From NCBI GenBank assembly GCA_022702705.1, contig CM040423.1, forward strand, positions 46,077,575-46,141,574: a stretch of DNA of 64,000 nucleotides. Reading direction: 5' to 3'. Of the stretch, positions 44,240 through 56,101 are shown one piece after another; the first letter of the stretch is position 1; every line of letters begins with the position of its first letter. Both the position numbers and the translations under genes were made by a program. The notes below the pieces were generated by a model. It had not been told where the DNA came from, searched no databases, and worked only from the letters and a program-made list of their open reading frames with translations. The DNA is from Papilionanthe hookeriana x Papilionanthe teres (lineage: Eukaryota > Streptophyta > Magnoliopsida > Asparagales > Orchidaceae).

Positions 44240-45540
44240 TGGAAATTATAAAAGGATATTTATATTACTAAAAAATAAAATATTTACTTTTAAAATTTAT
44301 AAAAGTCTTATCATCAACTTTCTCAGCACCCAAGGAAATAAATCCTCAACTACCAATCTATAAATAGAATAAATACATACCTTTCAATTCTTATGCGTTT
44401 AAATATATAGCATTTAAACTTTAACTTTATACTTTATACCATCAAAAACTTTCAGTATGAATTTCGAGGAGATCTGATGATCTAGATGATTATATGTACA
44501 TAAGAGAGAGGATTAGCCAACAAACGGTCCGGAATCCCATACATTCGACCATATGAGGCATAATAGATTCGGTCGTCATAAAGGCGACAACATATTTTGA
44601 GCCGAGCGGCTCATCGAGTTAACTCGTCGACAAGACTTATATTCAATCAAATCAGTTGTGCCGGTCACCAGCCAAAATATAGATAGTTGGCCCAGAAGGC
44701 AGCTTGGCCTTAGGCCGATATAAGTAAAATGCCTAAAAAATCATGTACAATCATAATTAAAGCATTGACATAAATGTAACTTCACATAAATAAGATATCG
44801 TTCTATGACTAAATAGTTACATATTTCTACATTTTTATTATTCGTTCATGGGCACTCTGTCATCTTTCTCTCTCGCTCTTTTTCAATCTCTCTTGTCTTA
44901 TGCTCTATTCATTGAGTGCGACTCACGAACAATATGAGATTCTACACATGAAATAACAAGGCTATATCTCACATTAACAATAAGTGGAGAATAAAATAAA
45001 GATAAAAAACATTTTTTTTCAATATAGAAACTAAGTGGAGGATGGAAGATATATAAAAAGAGAGCACATCTTATAACGATAGACAAGAATGACTTCCACC
45101 CAAGCCATTAGATAGAGGTAGCAATGTATATATCTTAGTTTTAAGAAGAATGTCAACTTAGTTAGTGGACCTTTAATATAAGAGATTCATGCTAGCCATG
45201 TTCAAAAGCATTGAGTTGATGCATTCATTGAAGTCCTATATTTATTATAGGGAATATAACCTTCTCTTTTTTTTTGTTATATTAAAATAAAAATTTAGGA
45301 TATGGATTTGTTTTTTTCTTTTTTTTTTTCACACATATATGTTGGTTAGTTAATTAAATTGAAAATTTAAAAATAAATTGATTTTAAGCTTGAAATCAAA
45401 ATAGTTCAAGTTGTACTTACATATAAATGTTAAAATATAATTTATTTTGAATTAAATAACAAATAATGAAACTATTTAAAATTTAAACAGGAAATTATTT
45501 TAAATTTAATCATTTAAAGTGGAAGATAAATGATAACAAA
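44240..45540. other. Intergenic DNA, no gene seen
   Basis: AT-rich, with a possible LTR fragment (about 44480-44900, ending in a TCTCTCTCGCTC-rich leader-like part). Open frames are short and without family resemblance. Confidence 0.35.
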
Positions 45541-45559
45541 ATATTAGTGATGCACGCGG

Positions 45560-46620
45560 GAAGATTCGTGTCGGACAAAGATCCAGCACATACTCAAGTA
45601 TTTAAAGTGACAGGTAGAGACGCTAGAAGTTCTTATGTGTAAATCCCTGTAAAGAAGAAAAAATCACAGAGCCGTGCGCAATTAAAATCATTTACTATGT
45701 AATTGTGAGTACACAGACTTACTCTTCTCCTAAGTTAGGGAAGATGGAATTATAAAGTTGATATACAATTATATTTTAGCAATAATAGTCGTAAAGGACC
45801 GCAAAGATCGTAGTCAATTGCTATGAAAGTAAGAGTCCGTCGTGAATGTTATAGGCTATAGTTGTAGCTCCAACTTGTCGTTGAGGCCGTAGTTGAAAAC
45901 AATGATAATAGTTGGTCATGTAAACCTTAGATGATTGCTTTAGAAGTATTAGTTGACTACATAGGCCGTAGTTAAGAGCTGCATGAGCTGTGAGTCACGT
46001 AGACTGTAGTTAACGTCTGCTGGCCACAAAGGTCAGAGTTAGGAGTTGTATGAGTTGTGAACAACTTATGTCATAGTTGGTCACATAGACCGTAGTAGTG
46101 AGATGCGATAACATTTGTAGGTCGTAGATAATGGAGTTGGGAATTGCATGAGTTGTGGACCACGTAGGTTATAAAAGGAAGCTGAAATAATGTTCGTATG
46201 CCACATAGACTTTAGTTGGGAGTTGCATGTACTGTTGATCGTGTATGTTTTAGTTTGTCATATTGGTTGTAATAGGGCACTGTAATAATGTATCTAGGCC
46301 ACATAGGCCGGATTTGGGAGTTATATGAGATGTGAACCGTGTAGGTCACATAAGTGATAAGACGTGGTGGGGAGCTAAAATAATGTCTGTAGGTTGTATA
46401 AGTTAGAGATGGGATTTGCATGAACTGTGGACCATGAAAGATGTAGTTGGTCACGTATGTTATAGTGGTGAGCTATGACAATGTCTATAGGAAATGAAGC
46501 CTGAAGTAAGAGGCTGCATGAATAGCGAACTTCGTAGGCTATGGTGGTGAGTAGTTGCGATAAAGTCCTTGCGTGGTGGAAAGCTGTGATAATGTCTGTC
46601 AAGAATTGTTGGTGATCTTT
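45560..46620 (+). repeat. Repeat-bearing element, left copy (unique end + tandem array)
   Basis: A roughly 230-bp unique part (about 45560-45790) is followed by about seven degenerate units near 100 bp each (45790-46620). Units are built on GTTGGGAGTTGCATGAGYTGTG, ACGTAGGTCRTAGTTGGTCACATAGRCCGTAG and GATAATGTCTGTAGG. The element recurs in inverted orientation at 54.0-55.1 kb. No protein is encoded. Confidence 0.7.
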
Positions 46621-49600
46621 AGCTTTTAGCTACCTTCATAAATTTAAATTTATTTCTCATACCCCGCTCTTGTTCATACTCTTATTAAGAGTATAACCCT
46701 AATTAAAAATTTAACAGCGGCGTTTACACATTTGACAAAAATTTATAGAACACTATCAATATTCGATAAAGATCTCTTTAGTAATCAGTATTTTTTGTAA
46801 CATATAATTGTCTTAACAACCTATGAGTTTTATAATAATTGACTAGTTAATTCTTCTAAACCACTCTAACCATAACCATGCCAAATTTAAATGTCATTTG
46901 ACATTTCTATTAATGCTTTGAAGCTTCAGGTTATTCTAAAAGTACTTGATCTGGACTTATTTGGACTCCAATCGAATCACTTTTCAAGTCATCTGATGCT
47001 TCCAATTATTTATATATCAACTAGGTCGATGAATAAAACATGTTATCTTAATTGTATATCTAAATTTATTTATGTGAGGGCTATTTATTTAATATTTCAA
47101 TTAACATTGATACGTCTACAGCAAAAATATATTGATTTTGTAAAAATCTTGATGCATGTTTAAATCGAAAGTTTCAAAATTCAAATTTTGAAATGCTTAC
47201 TCCAATTTATGATGAAATTAAGCATCTTAGTGAGACAAAGCAAACGACAAAAAAAATAATCTAATTAGAATTCAAGTGAGTCAAGATTCTACACTTAAAT
47301 CATACATAAATGATTTAGAAGATACTTTGAGGGACCAAATGATTTGCAAATATGCAAAGTCCATAACTAAATCAACTCTCTGGATGATATGAATCAAATG
47401 TGCTTAATATAACTTTTTTATGATATCATTAAGGCATTCAAATCAGATCAAGAGAATCAATCTAGGCCATGCGATAGAGTAGTTCACATTCCTAGTATTT
47501 ATGAAGGTTGCCACTTCCAAAACATATAAATAGATCCATAATCTCTTCTTTAAGGGGAATTGAGACGTGGATAAGAAGACTAAACGGAGCTCCAAGCTTT
47601 TGACAATTCTAGAGCTCTGCCATTGTAGCACCACCGTCATCGTGTCAGACCACCATAATCAAACTGTCATCGCCATTGTTGTCCGGTTGTCGCCACCACA
47701 AGATCACAACAAAACAACAACCACAAGAAATCAACCGCCACTAGCTGACCATTGATGCCTAACCGTCTCCATCACTGTAGAACCAACAACACTCAAGCAG
47801 CACCATAGCTGTTGGATCACCACTACTCAACCGTCACATGCTGTATCATATCGGCACTACCCATCTGTCATCATCAAGGGACCGTCGTTGCCCGACAACT
47901 GCTATCAGTGCTGCCAACCACCTCTGACTGATTGTCGTCCCCTGGATATCGGGTATTGTTGCTTGACCACCATCGTTGCCACTACTGGACAACTAAGGTC
48001 GATCTTCATTGTGAACCACTGCTCCTTCTCCATGACAATCAGGGTCTCTGATCATCAGAAAAAGCACCATGAAGCGGGCGACCACTTCATTTTTGTATAC
48101 ATGTCCAATTAATATGTAGTTTAAAGGAATACCAGATATCATTCCCACAAAGAAGCTTGTTAAGAAAACTGTTTGAGAAAGCAAAAGTTCTAGTTTACTA
48201 ACTAGTTCAACCTAGTTTGTCGAGATCAGAAAATAATTAAATAAAATCCAAAGTCTAGCAGATTCTAAAGAAAGCAAAACAGAAGAAAAGGCGGATCAAA
48301 GTTCTTTGGTTTTTTTCAAGATATTGTCGAGGATCGTCCGTCTGTGATTTAGGTGTGGCACTTGGGCTTCATTTTTATTTAAATTCCTCTTTCGTGGTGG
48401 TTATCAACCTGGGTTATTAAGTTTTTCTTAAGTCTGTGCCTAGGTCCAAAGAAGATTTGGAATTTCACGAAGATAGCTCCACCTATCTTTATGGCATCTC
48501 CAATAAACTCATATCCTTTTTAATTGGTTGCAAGATCCAAAATAAAATATTCTTATTTGATTCAGATCTTGTGGTTAACCTAATCGTTCCAGTACGGATC
48601 TACCAAAGTCCTAGATTATGGTGGATTTTAATGTCCTAACAGGCCAGGTTAGCAATGCCAAAAGGTTAACCAATAATTTTATTGAAATAAAGTATATAAA
48701 ACAATATGTGAAAATAGCAATAAATTTCAAACCAAGAAACCAAAGCTTGCGGGGGAAGACTTCAACGAGTCCAGTGGTTTGTAAGGGGAAGACTTGTAAG
48801 GGAGAAGAGGGTCACAAGATAGAGATTTGCATGTTTAAGTTAAATTTCGCTTAGGTTTCTCACTCATTGCTCCTAAAGCCCTCACTTTTCCATTACTGCC
48901 TTGTCGCCATGTCACCATCAGCTACAACCGATCAAAGTACAAAATCAAAAAGGATAAGAAGAACTTGAACAAGCGAAGGAAGCAGGACGAATGATCTAAC
49001 TCAACTTTTCTTATCGCCAAGAATGAGATAAAAAAAAGATGTCTTTCTTCATTAAATGTGCTTCTCATTTTAATCTCCATTTTGTGTTTTTTTATTTCTG
49101 GTTCAATGTTTGTTTGACTCTACAAAACTATTTTTTGTTTGGAATGTCTTTTATTTTCTTATGTGAGTTAGCATACAAATTATTCATTGAAAAATATTTG
49201 AGAGGCAATATATTTTGTTGTAGGGGTAGTTATGATATTTTTATTGAAGGTCAATATGCTAACTTGCATGAGAATGAAATCTTGATTGTCCTGTAACCTA
49301 TAACTGAAAAGCACTTTTGCATATGGACCATGATCCTATGATCAATATGCTCTTTGTGATAAAAGTTTGATTAAAATTTAAAAGTTTCAATCATGGGCAT
49401 AATGATCATTTATCCATAAATAACTGCAAAATAGTTGTTTTCCAATAACACTAATCAAACCAGCTAGCTTATTTGGATCAACTGTTGATCAGTAACTTAT
49501 CTAAATCAACTATCTATCTGTAGATTATTGATAATCTGAGCTACCCCAAACAGACCCTAAATCTATTTCCAAATATAAGCTGAATCGAAGGCAAAATTCA

Positions 49601-50811
49601 AGACTCCAAATATGAAATATAAATCCTTAGTTGTACTTAATAAAATCCGATAAGTAATGAAACTTATTAAATAGCTCTTCGAAGCACCCATAAAAAGCAA
49701 TGTTAAGAGTAATTTGTTCTTGCAGCTTATGCTTGCCAAAACAATTATAATAGCGGACAAGCCACCCATTCACAACCTAGTTATACCTAAACTATCACAT
49801 GTATAGCGAAAATATCAATATTCGGTAACATAAACTTTCAAAATAATCCTGTCAATTTTTTAAATTATTAATTGTAACAGAAACCTCTGGTGCAATACAC
49901 ATCAAATTTTACTCAGTTTCAGCTCTTTCGTTCCGTTTGGGGCATCTAGAGGTGATGCTCTCGTCACAAATTTTCTAGCAGTCAATGCAGGTAGCCAAGT
50001 TAAGTGAAAAACACAACCTTCAATAATATTTTGATAACTTGAACAAAATATAATTTTATCAAATAAAAAAATTACAGTGCATTACCACACCATCACCCTA
50101 AATGCAAATAAATATTACATCCGGACTTCAGACAATTTACATCCAGAGTCTTGTAGTGAGGTGTCACTCGTCAAATGCTAAAAAAATAAAGCCCACTTGA
50201 CACGTGACGAACACACCCCATACTTTATAAATTTTCTCGAGCACACCAAAACACATTATGGTTAATCAGAAGCTGTCTCGCACATATTAATACACGTAAA
50301 GGTTTGTTTACCCAATTAATCTCAGGTAGAAGTTTTACTCACACGAACCCGTTTCGTTTACACCCATTAAACACACCCGCCACCACAACCGCACATCTCG
50401 TGTCCGATCAAGCCGCGCCTGACGTTTTTGCGCCGGGACCCAACAGAACCATAGCCCCCTACAAAGCACGTTAGGCGCACATGGCGAGCCTCTGGTCCGA
50501 CTTACGTTCCCATTATAAACGGCACAGATCGTACAACCCCACTTGACTTTCATTAAGAGCCACAGAATTAAAGGGAGACACGTCACCAACTCACGTACAG
50601 CTTAACGTCCACTAATAACTTTTTTAAGCATTAATTAAGTCGCTAACAGTCTTTTATGTACCTTAATATTCATAAATAATTTTAACAAGTTCCAACACCT
50701 CCATACAAAAACGTGTAGTTCTAGATAGCTACAGAGAAAAGGAGAATCTTCAACTTTCGTAGATGATCAACGTCTCACTGCGAGCCACGTGTCGACACCA
50801 AAACACAGATT
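46621..50811. other. Intergenic DNA downstream of PINOID
   Basis: AT-rich sequence. A segment at 47600-48110 is rich in CAC/CAT/CAA words and gives His/Thr-rich open frames without family resemblance. A short coding-like patch near 48660-48840 is unrecognised. The PINOID 3' UTR lies just below 50812. At 50199-50206 a G-box-like ACACGTGA is present. Confidence 0.4.
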
Positions 50812-51556
50812 TCAGAAATAGTCAAACTGGGCGGCCCTCTGGTTCTGCTTGCAGGAAGCTGATCGGCGCAAGCCCGGGGAACCTGGAATGCTCGGCGGCG
50901 GGTAGGAGCGGAGGAGCGCGAAATTGAGTCCTTTGAAGAATTTATGGGTCTTTACGTCGGCGGCGCCGCGTCTGGAGCCGAGCCGCGTCGAGGGATCCTT
51001 TTTAAGGAGACCAGAAATGAGGTCGCGAGCGGTGGACTCGTCGGCGGCGATGGCTGCCGAAAGCTGCTTTGGAAAGACCAGCGGCTGCTTAAGAATATTC
51101 CGGAGCGTGACCTCATTTGTAGGACCCGCAAATGGCGTCCGCCCGTAGAGAAGCTCGTAGAGGAAAACACCGTAGGCCCACCAATCGACGGCACTTCCGT
51201 GGGGCCCGCCGGCTGCCACCTCAGGCGCCACGTATTCGTGGGTCCCGACGAAGGAGTTTGACCGCGCTTCCACCGGCTCGGCCACGAACCTCCGGCCCGG
51301 CTGCGCCGCTCGTCTGACGGCTGCTCTGTGCCGGAAGAGACGGTCAGGGAGACACGACGGTTTCAAGGTGGCGGCGGGATCGGTTTCGATGTGCTCGAGG
51401 GTTGGGGAGGAGAATGATTCGAGGGAGAGATCGAAGTCGGATAGCATAATGTGGCCGTCGGATCGAATGAGGACGTTCTCTGGCTTCAGATCTCTGTAAA
51501 CGATTCCGAGCATGTGAAGATATTCGATGGCGAGGAGAACCTCCGCCGCATAAAAC
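50812..51556 (-). CDS. PID: PINOID exon 2
   Basis: 745 bp encoding residues 187-434: the catalytic loop, DFD, the insertion, the activation segment, the C-lobe (AVDWWAYGVFLYEL, RLGSRRGA) and the FDYF terminus. The real exon begins 43 bp upstream of the Met202 codon (51513). Confidence 0.93.
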
Positions 51557-52221
51557 CTGAGGAAGCCAGCAGTTATATAACTAAAATTATTAAACCGTTA
51601 GGTAGATGAGCCAAAAAGGAGGCATTTATATATATTTTTCTCCTGAGAAAGGGATAGAAACCTGGCACAGAGGAAGGGGAATCGGCGGCCGGGTTGGTGA
51701 TGACGGAGAGAATGGAGATCCCCACCGCTGCAATACTCCATTACTACACAGGAGTAGTGTGGGGAGGCGTCGAAATCAGCAAAGAGAGTAGGGAGAAAAG
51801 GATGGTCGAGAACTCTCAAAATCCGGCGCTCTGTATCCGCTCTACCGAGTTTCTTCTTCTTTGCAAGGACCTGCTTGTCAACGATCTTAATGGCGTACAA
51901 CAATGGAATATCGTCGCCGTGTTCATCACGGAGGCGGCAGAGGTGTACATTGCCAATGTCGCCGGAGCCTATACGGCGGAGGAGCTTAAAATCTTTGGGA
52001 CCGAGACGACCGGTACCGCGGGAGCGTATGGCCGCCCAGGCGGCGTCGGAGGAGCGATGGGGCTTGGAAGAGGAATCCGGCGGAGGAGCGGCGGCGGCGT
52101 CGAAGGAAAGACGTGAGAAGCTGCTGCAACGCTCGCAGCTGCCACTGCTCATCGAACTCTGGCTCGAGTTAACCGTTTCGGAGCCGATTTCTCCGTCGGA
52201 GTCTGGTGATAACTCCATCAT
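50812..52221 (-). CDS. PID: PINOID-like AGCVIII Ser/Thr protein kinase (2 exons)
   Basis: Joined CDS: complement(50812-51556, 51662-52221), 434 residues (Arabidopsis PID has 438). Seen: an N-terminal block with SCSSFSRLSFD-type and KPHRSSD motifs diagnostic of PID; Gly loop GSGDIG (86-90 region); Lys112; Glu131; catalytic YRDLKPEN with Asp209; DFD (227-229) in place of DFG, the AGCVIII signature; an inserted segment 230-285 with a basic RLFRHRAAVRR patch; SNSFVGTHEYVAPE with the PDK1-type serine at 288; the C-terminal FDYF. Family knowledge: PID phosphorylates PIN auxin carriers at the plasma membrane, promotes their apical targeting and activity, and is itself activated by PDK1. The basic patch in the insertion is the membrane-lipid-binding type known in AGCVIII kinases. 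Key residues are intact. WAG1/2 and D6PK fit less well because of the N-terminal motifs and FDYF end. It is more GC-rich than its surroundings. Confidence 0.93.
51557..51661 (-). other. PID: PINOID intron, 105 bp, GT-AG, phase 2
   Basis: On the minus strand the donor is AG|GTTTCTATCC and the acceptor CTTCCTCAG|GTTTTATGC. Removing it restores ARFYAAEVLLAIEYLHMLG, the conserved subdomain VIa. This is the position of the single intron of PID-type genes. Confidence 0.9.
51662..52221 (-). CDS. PID: PINOID exon 1
   Basis: 560 bp, residues 1-186 plus two bases. The first of two adjacent ATGs (52221) is chosen; the second is the next codon. It ends GCCAG|GTTTCT, so the open frame beyond (to 51598) is intron read-through. 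The next in-frame bases after splicing complete Arg187. Confidence 0.92.
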
Positions 52222-52690
52222 CTTAAAACAGGGAAGCTCTCTGTTATAGAGGAAGAAGAAAGGAGAGATTTTGAGTTCGTTTTCGAGTTCAAAAAAGGGA
52301 ATGGAAAGGAGGGAGGTGAAGTTTGAATTGGAAGAGAGGTTCTATTCACTCATGGCGCTTTGGAATCGAACAAGTGAGAAGAATGAGTGCGCCGAAAGAA
52401 GGAGAAGGGGAGCGAAGAAGAGGATTCGTTGAAAACTTTTGGGAGCTTTGCCGCATAAATTCATGAATCCGACATAGAGAACAAAGAAGAAAGAGGAAAG
52501 GAAGCGCAAGTGTCTCGAATTTTAAGGGTATTTTAAAGGAATAATGGTTTAGAAGAAGATTCAGCAACATGAATCGCCTGCCAAGTGCCGCTGAGGCTTC
52601 CTCTCCGGCTCTCTGTTTATCTCTCTCTCTCCCGCTTTCACTGTCTCTAAGTGAGCACTGCTGAGAATAATTGCATATTTATGCCAAGGG
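52222..52690 (-). promoter_or_regulatory. PID: PINOID leader and core promoter (predicted)
   Basis: On the minus strand a TATA-like CATAAATATGC lies at about 52674-52684, followed by a (GA)n tract at about 52615-52632. This suggests transcription starts near 52645 and a leader of about 420 nt. The leader is GA-rich near the ATG. No transcript evidence is available here. Confidence 0.45.
52346..52570 (-). other. Upstream ORF of 74 codons in the presumed PINOID leader
   Basis: An ATG at 52570 opens a 74-codon frame ending 124 bp before the PINOID ATG. The peptide is Leu/Phe/Ser-rich with a hydrophobic N-terminal half. It lies downstream of the predicted TATA box, so it would be in the leader. 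Whether it is translated or conserved is unknown. Confidence 0.4.
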
Positions 52691-54030
52691 CCAGAGAGAA
52701 CCGAGTAGAATTTTTGAAAAGACAAGAATATAATTATCTATTTAATGAGTGCTCCCCACTATTAAGAGCTAAAATATTATTGATACACGAAATTACACGA
52801 TAAGAACGTGTCATTTGATTCTTATATATTTATAAATTTCATATGTAAATTTTTATATATAAAGAAATATTATTGTTATTTTATTTAAATGTAAAAAATG
52901 TATGTCATTTTTTAAAAATTAAAATAATGTTAATTTTTTTGGGATTTTTTATATATGGAGGTCCAAAAATATTATAATTTGTGTAAATAACTTGAAACAT
53001 GTAAAAAATTACAGGGACAGTCTCTGATTTTCTATTCGTCATGGAGAAACTCTCCTTCATTATCTTCTTCATCTTCACCTTCAACCATTTATCATACCTC
53101 ATACCCTTTGGCCTCTTAAACACACATTTTTTTCTTTTTGCTTACACGATAAAAAGCTTATGGTGGCGCCATGCGTTCTCCCCTTCACTCTCTGCGCCCG
53201 TCGACACCAGGCACGGTCCGTTGTGATGAGCTTGATGAGTAAGTTGATGGCTTGGACTTCCTTCCAAGATTTTATTCGAGGATAACATTAGCAAGTTGGG
53301 TGGCTTCTGCATTATCAAGGTAGAGGAACTCATAGTCATCTTGTAGAGTTATATGAAACGTGGCGGTAGGAAAGAAGAGGTCTTTGACCGTGAAGCTGCA
53401 ATCGATGGTTTGAACAACAAAAGATAGTGTTGCAATCGAGCTCCTACATTTGGTATTTGTGGAATATGGTTCTTGCGAAGGAATTGTTGTTGAAATAGAT
53501 TGCAACTTTAGAACATTTAGAGGGGATGTTGCTGAGGAGGAAAGAGGTTGCGAGTGAAGTCTTTGATGAGGCCACGGAAGTTTTGAAGTTGAAAGGAGAG
53601 GTTTACGATCCAATGATACATGTCTTCGAAGCTGTGGAGCATGGTGAATTTGTACTGGTTGGAGACAATTCCGGCACAGAGGGTGGCCGGGCTGCCACCC
53701 CTGCCTCTGTTGGAGACATTAATAACAAAAACCTAAAGCACGTTCTCAGCATACTTGCATGGAACATGAACATCGGAGATGAGTGCGCGGTGGAAGATTA
53801 TGGTTCTGTTTGGGAGACCGTCCCCAAAAGTTTATTAGTTTTGAGGCCTATATCTATAAATTATAAAATTATAATGTTTGAGGAGCTCCCTATGTAAAAC
53901 CCCTATTTTTATGTAATATAAATATTTAGCTGTTAAAAATATAAAACAGTATATTGCCCATCCCAGATACAATGTAATGATACACTCTCAAAACGGTGTA
54001 ACAATGCATCATGAAGATCGTGACTTTTTC
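52691..54030. other. Region upstream of PINOID, no supported gene
   Basis: 52691-53030 is AT-rich. From 53040 to 53900 composition is coding-like on both strands: a plus frame at 53526-53897 (123 codons) and a minus frame at 53272-53613 (113 codons). Neither has a start context, domain or family resemblance I recognise. It could be a decayed gene or transposon fragment. Confidence 0.35.
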
Positions 54031-54034
54031 CCGA

Positions 54035-55140
54035 CTCCTAAAGCTACCTCTTGTGCAACTTCTGACTTCGGCTCCCACATACTACAAAAGTCATCACAAC
54101 TCACTACTACGACTTACATGACCAATTAGAACCTACGTGGTACTCTGAACTCCGGTCCCTATGGATTACGAATGTCATCACAACTAACTACTATGACCTG
54201 TGAACAACTACGACATAAGTGGCTTACCACTTGTGCAACTCTCAACTCCCGCCCCTACGGCCTACAGACGTCATCACAACTCACCACTATGACATACCTA
54301 ACCAACTGCGACCTATGTATTCCATAGCTCGGGCAGCTCTCGACTCCGGCCCCCATGACATATGAACGTCATCACAAAACACTATTATGACATACATGAT
54401 CGACCATAATCAACGTGATCTACAGCTTGTGCAGCTCTCGACTCTGACATTTGCTTCCTAAAGGCATCATCACAACTAATCGCTGTCACTTATGTGACCA
54501 AATAAAACCTAAGTGGTCGCCTCTGTGGCCTACATACATCATCACAGCTATTCGCTATGACTTATGTGATCAACAATATCCTATGTGGCCACGGCTCACA
54601 CAAGCCCCAATACCCAATTTTTATGGCCTACAAACATTATGGAAACTCTTCACTACGATCTATGTGACCAAGTACGACCTACATGGCTCACATTTTCCGC
54701 AACTTTCCACTACATCTTATGCAGCCAATTAACACTCTTGAGGCAACTATCTGTGTCCCACACAAGACCAACTACCATCATAGCTTTCAACTACAACTTA
54801 TACAATAAACAGGCACCACAATCATCATCTACAATATTTAAGGTAGACTATTGCTTCCATACCACTCGACTACGACCCTTGAAACCTAACATCACAAAGA
54901 ACTAGATTCGTTATAGTCAAACTACGGCTATTATTGATGAACCGTAATTGTACATTTACAATGATTATCTTTGTAGCTCAATAAGTTCTAATTCAAGTGA
55001 AGAGTTATCTGTGTATTCAATGTTCATAGTGCATCATTTCAATTAAGTTAGACCCCACGATTTTTCTACTTTCCAGGGTTTTCCGTGTAAATATCTCAAG
55101 CATCTAACTCTGCTTACTTCTCTTTTATGATCGGTGTGTT
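54035..55140 (-). repeat. Repeat-bearing element, right copy, inverted
   Basis: This is the reverse complement of the 45.6-46.6 kb element. Tandem units with GTGCAACTCTCGACTCCGG, CCTACAGACGTCATCACAACT and ACTATGACATACCTAACCAACT-like words fill 54035-54830. The matching unique end lies at 54830-55140: the reverse complement has CCCTGGAAAGTAGAAAAATC and ACACAGATAACTCTTC, against CCCTGTAAAGAAGAAAAAATC and ACACAGACTTACTCTTC in the left copy. Confidence 0.7.
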
Positions 55141-56100
55141 AGAGTCTCATACAATATTAAGGCGATGATTCGTTACTACACTGCCACAGGCCTTTTGGCA
55201 CACATGAACATATGTAAATACATTAGAATTGATGTGAAGTTTAGGCGTTAAATATGTAAACGGATAAGAATTGAATAACAAAGGAATTGCATGGCATATA
55301 TGTAAAAATTCCTTCGGTGCTAAATGTGTAAGTATATAAGAATCGCAGGGCATACACGTAGAAATTGAGGTTTAGGTCATGTTTAATGATTTCGGTTAGG
55401 TTTATATTAATTTTGTTAGATTTAAGGTTAAATTTGATTGATTTTAGGTTAATTGATTATGATTAATTTTAATCTTAAATTAGAGTAGGTTTAAGTTAAA
55501 TTTATAATTTGTTTTTTTTTTTATTTTAGCTTAATTTAGGATTATGTTTATGTGTATGTTTTAGATTAATTGAACTTCGTCTTCGTCTATTTCTTTTTTT
55601 ATTTATTTATTTAAATTCAATTAATTTTCGATTAAGTTACATTTATAGGTGATTTTAGGTTAATTAGATTTAGAATAACCTGAAATACTTAAGCCTTTTT
55701 AAAAGGTTAGGGTTTTGTTTTATTAATCAAAACCATATGATGTGAGCAAATTATCAAAATTCATCATTGATCAAATGGTTTAAATTTTTTTTTAAAAATT
55801 TTGCATATTTACCAGAAAAAATGGATAATTTGAAACTTTCATTCAAATGCGGTTATGTAAGAATTTAATTAGATGGAAGTTTATGATTCTCTTTCTAATC
55901 CCCTCTTTATACTCATCTTTTAACTTGTATCCAAAGATTTAATTTAATCAATTGAAATTTAAAGCATTTATAGGATTGTTTGATGTGGAGTAAAAGAATG
56001 CATGAATTTTTGAAAATTTAGGTGTTTGATAGATGAAAAATAAATTCTACTTAAATTTTGACATATTTAAAATCAATAATTAGTTTATTTTGGGTATATT
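55141..56100. other. AT-rich intergenic DNA
   Basis: 55190-55370 contains an inverted member of the TACATTT/TACATG repeat family. 55380-55680 is a degenerate TTAGGTTAA-rich low-complexity stretch. No gene is seen. Confidence 0.4.
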
Positions 56101-56101
56101 A

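Noticed and set aside
47567..48112. His/Thr-rich frames as a gene
   Set aside because: The CAC/CAA/CAT-rich composition explains the open frames, stops separate them, and no domain is visible.
51598..51661. PINOID exon 1 extended to a stop at 51598
   Set aside because: Residues after the AG|GTTTCT donor diverge from the kinase fold. Splicing to 51556 restores the conserved RFYAAEVL block.
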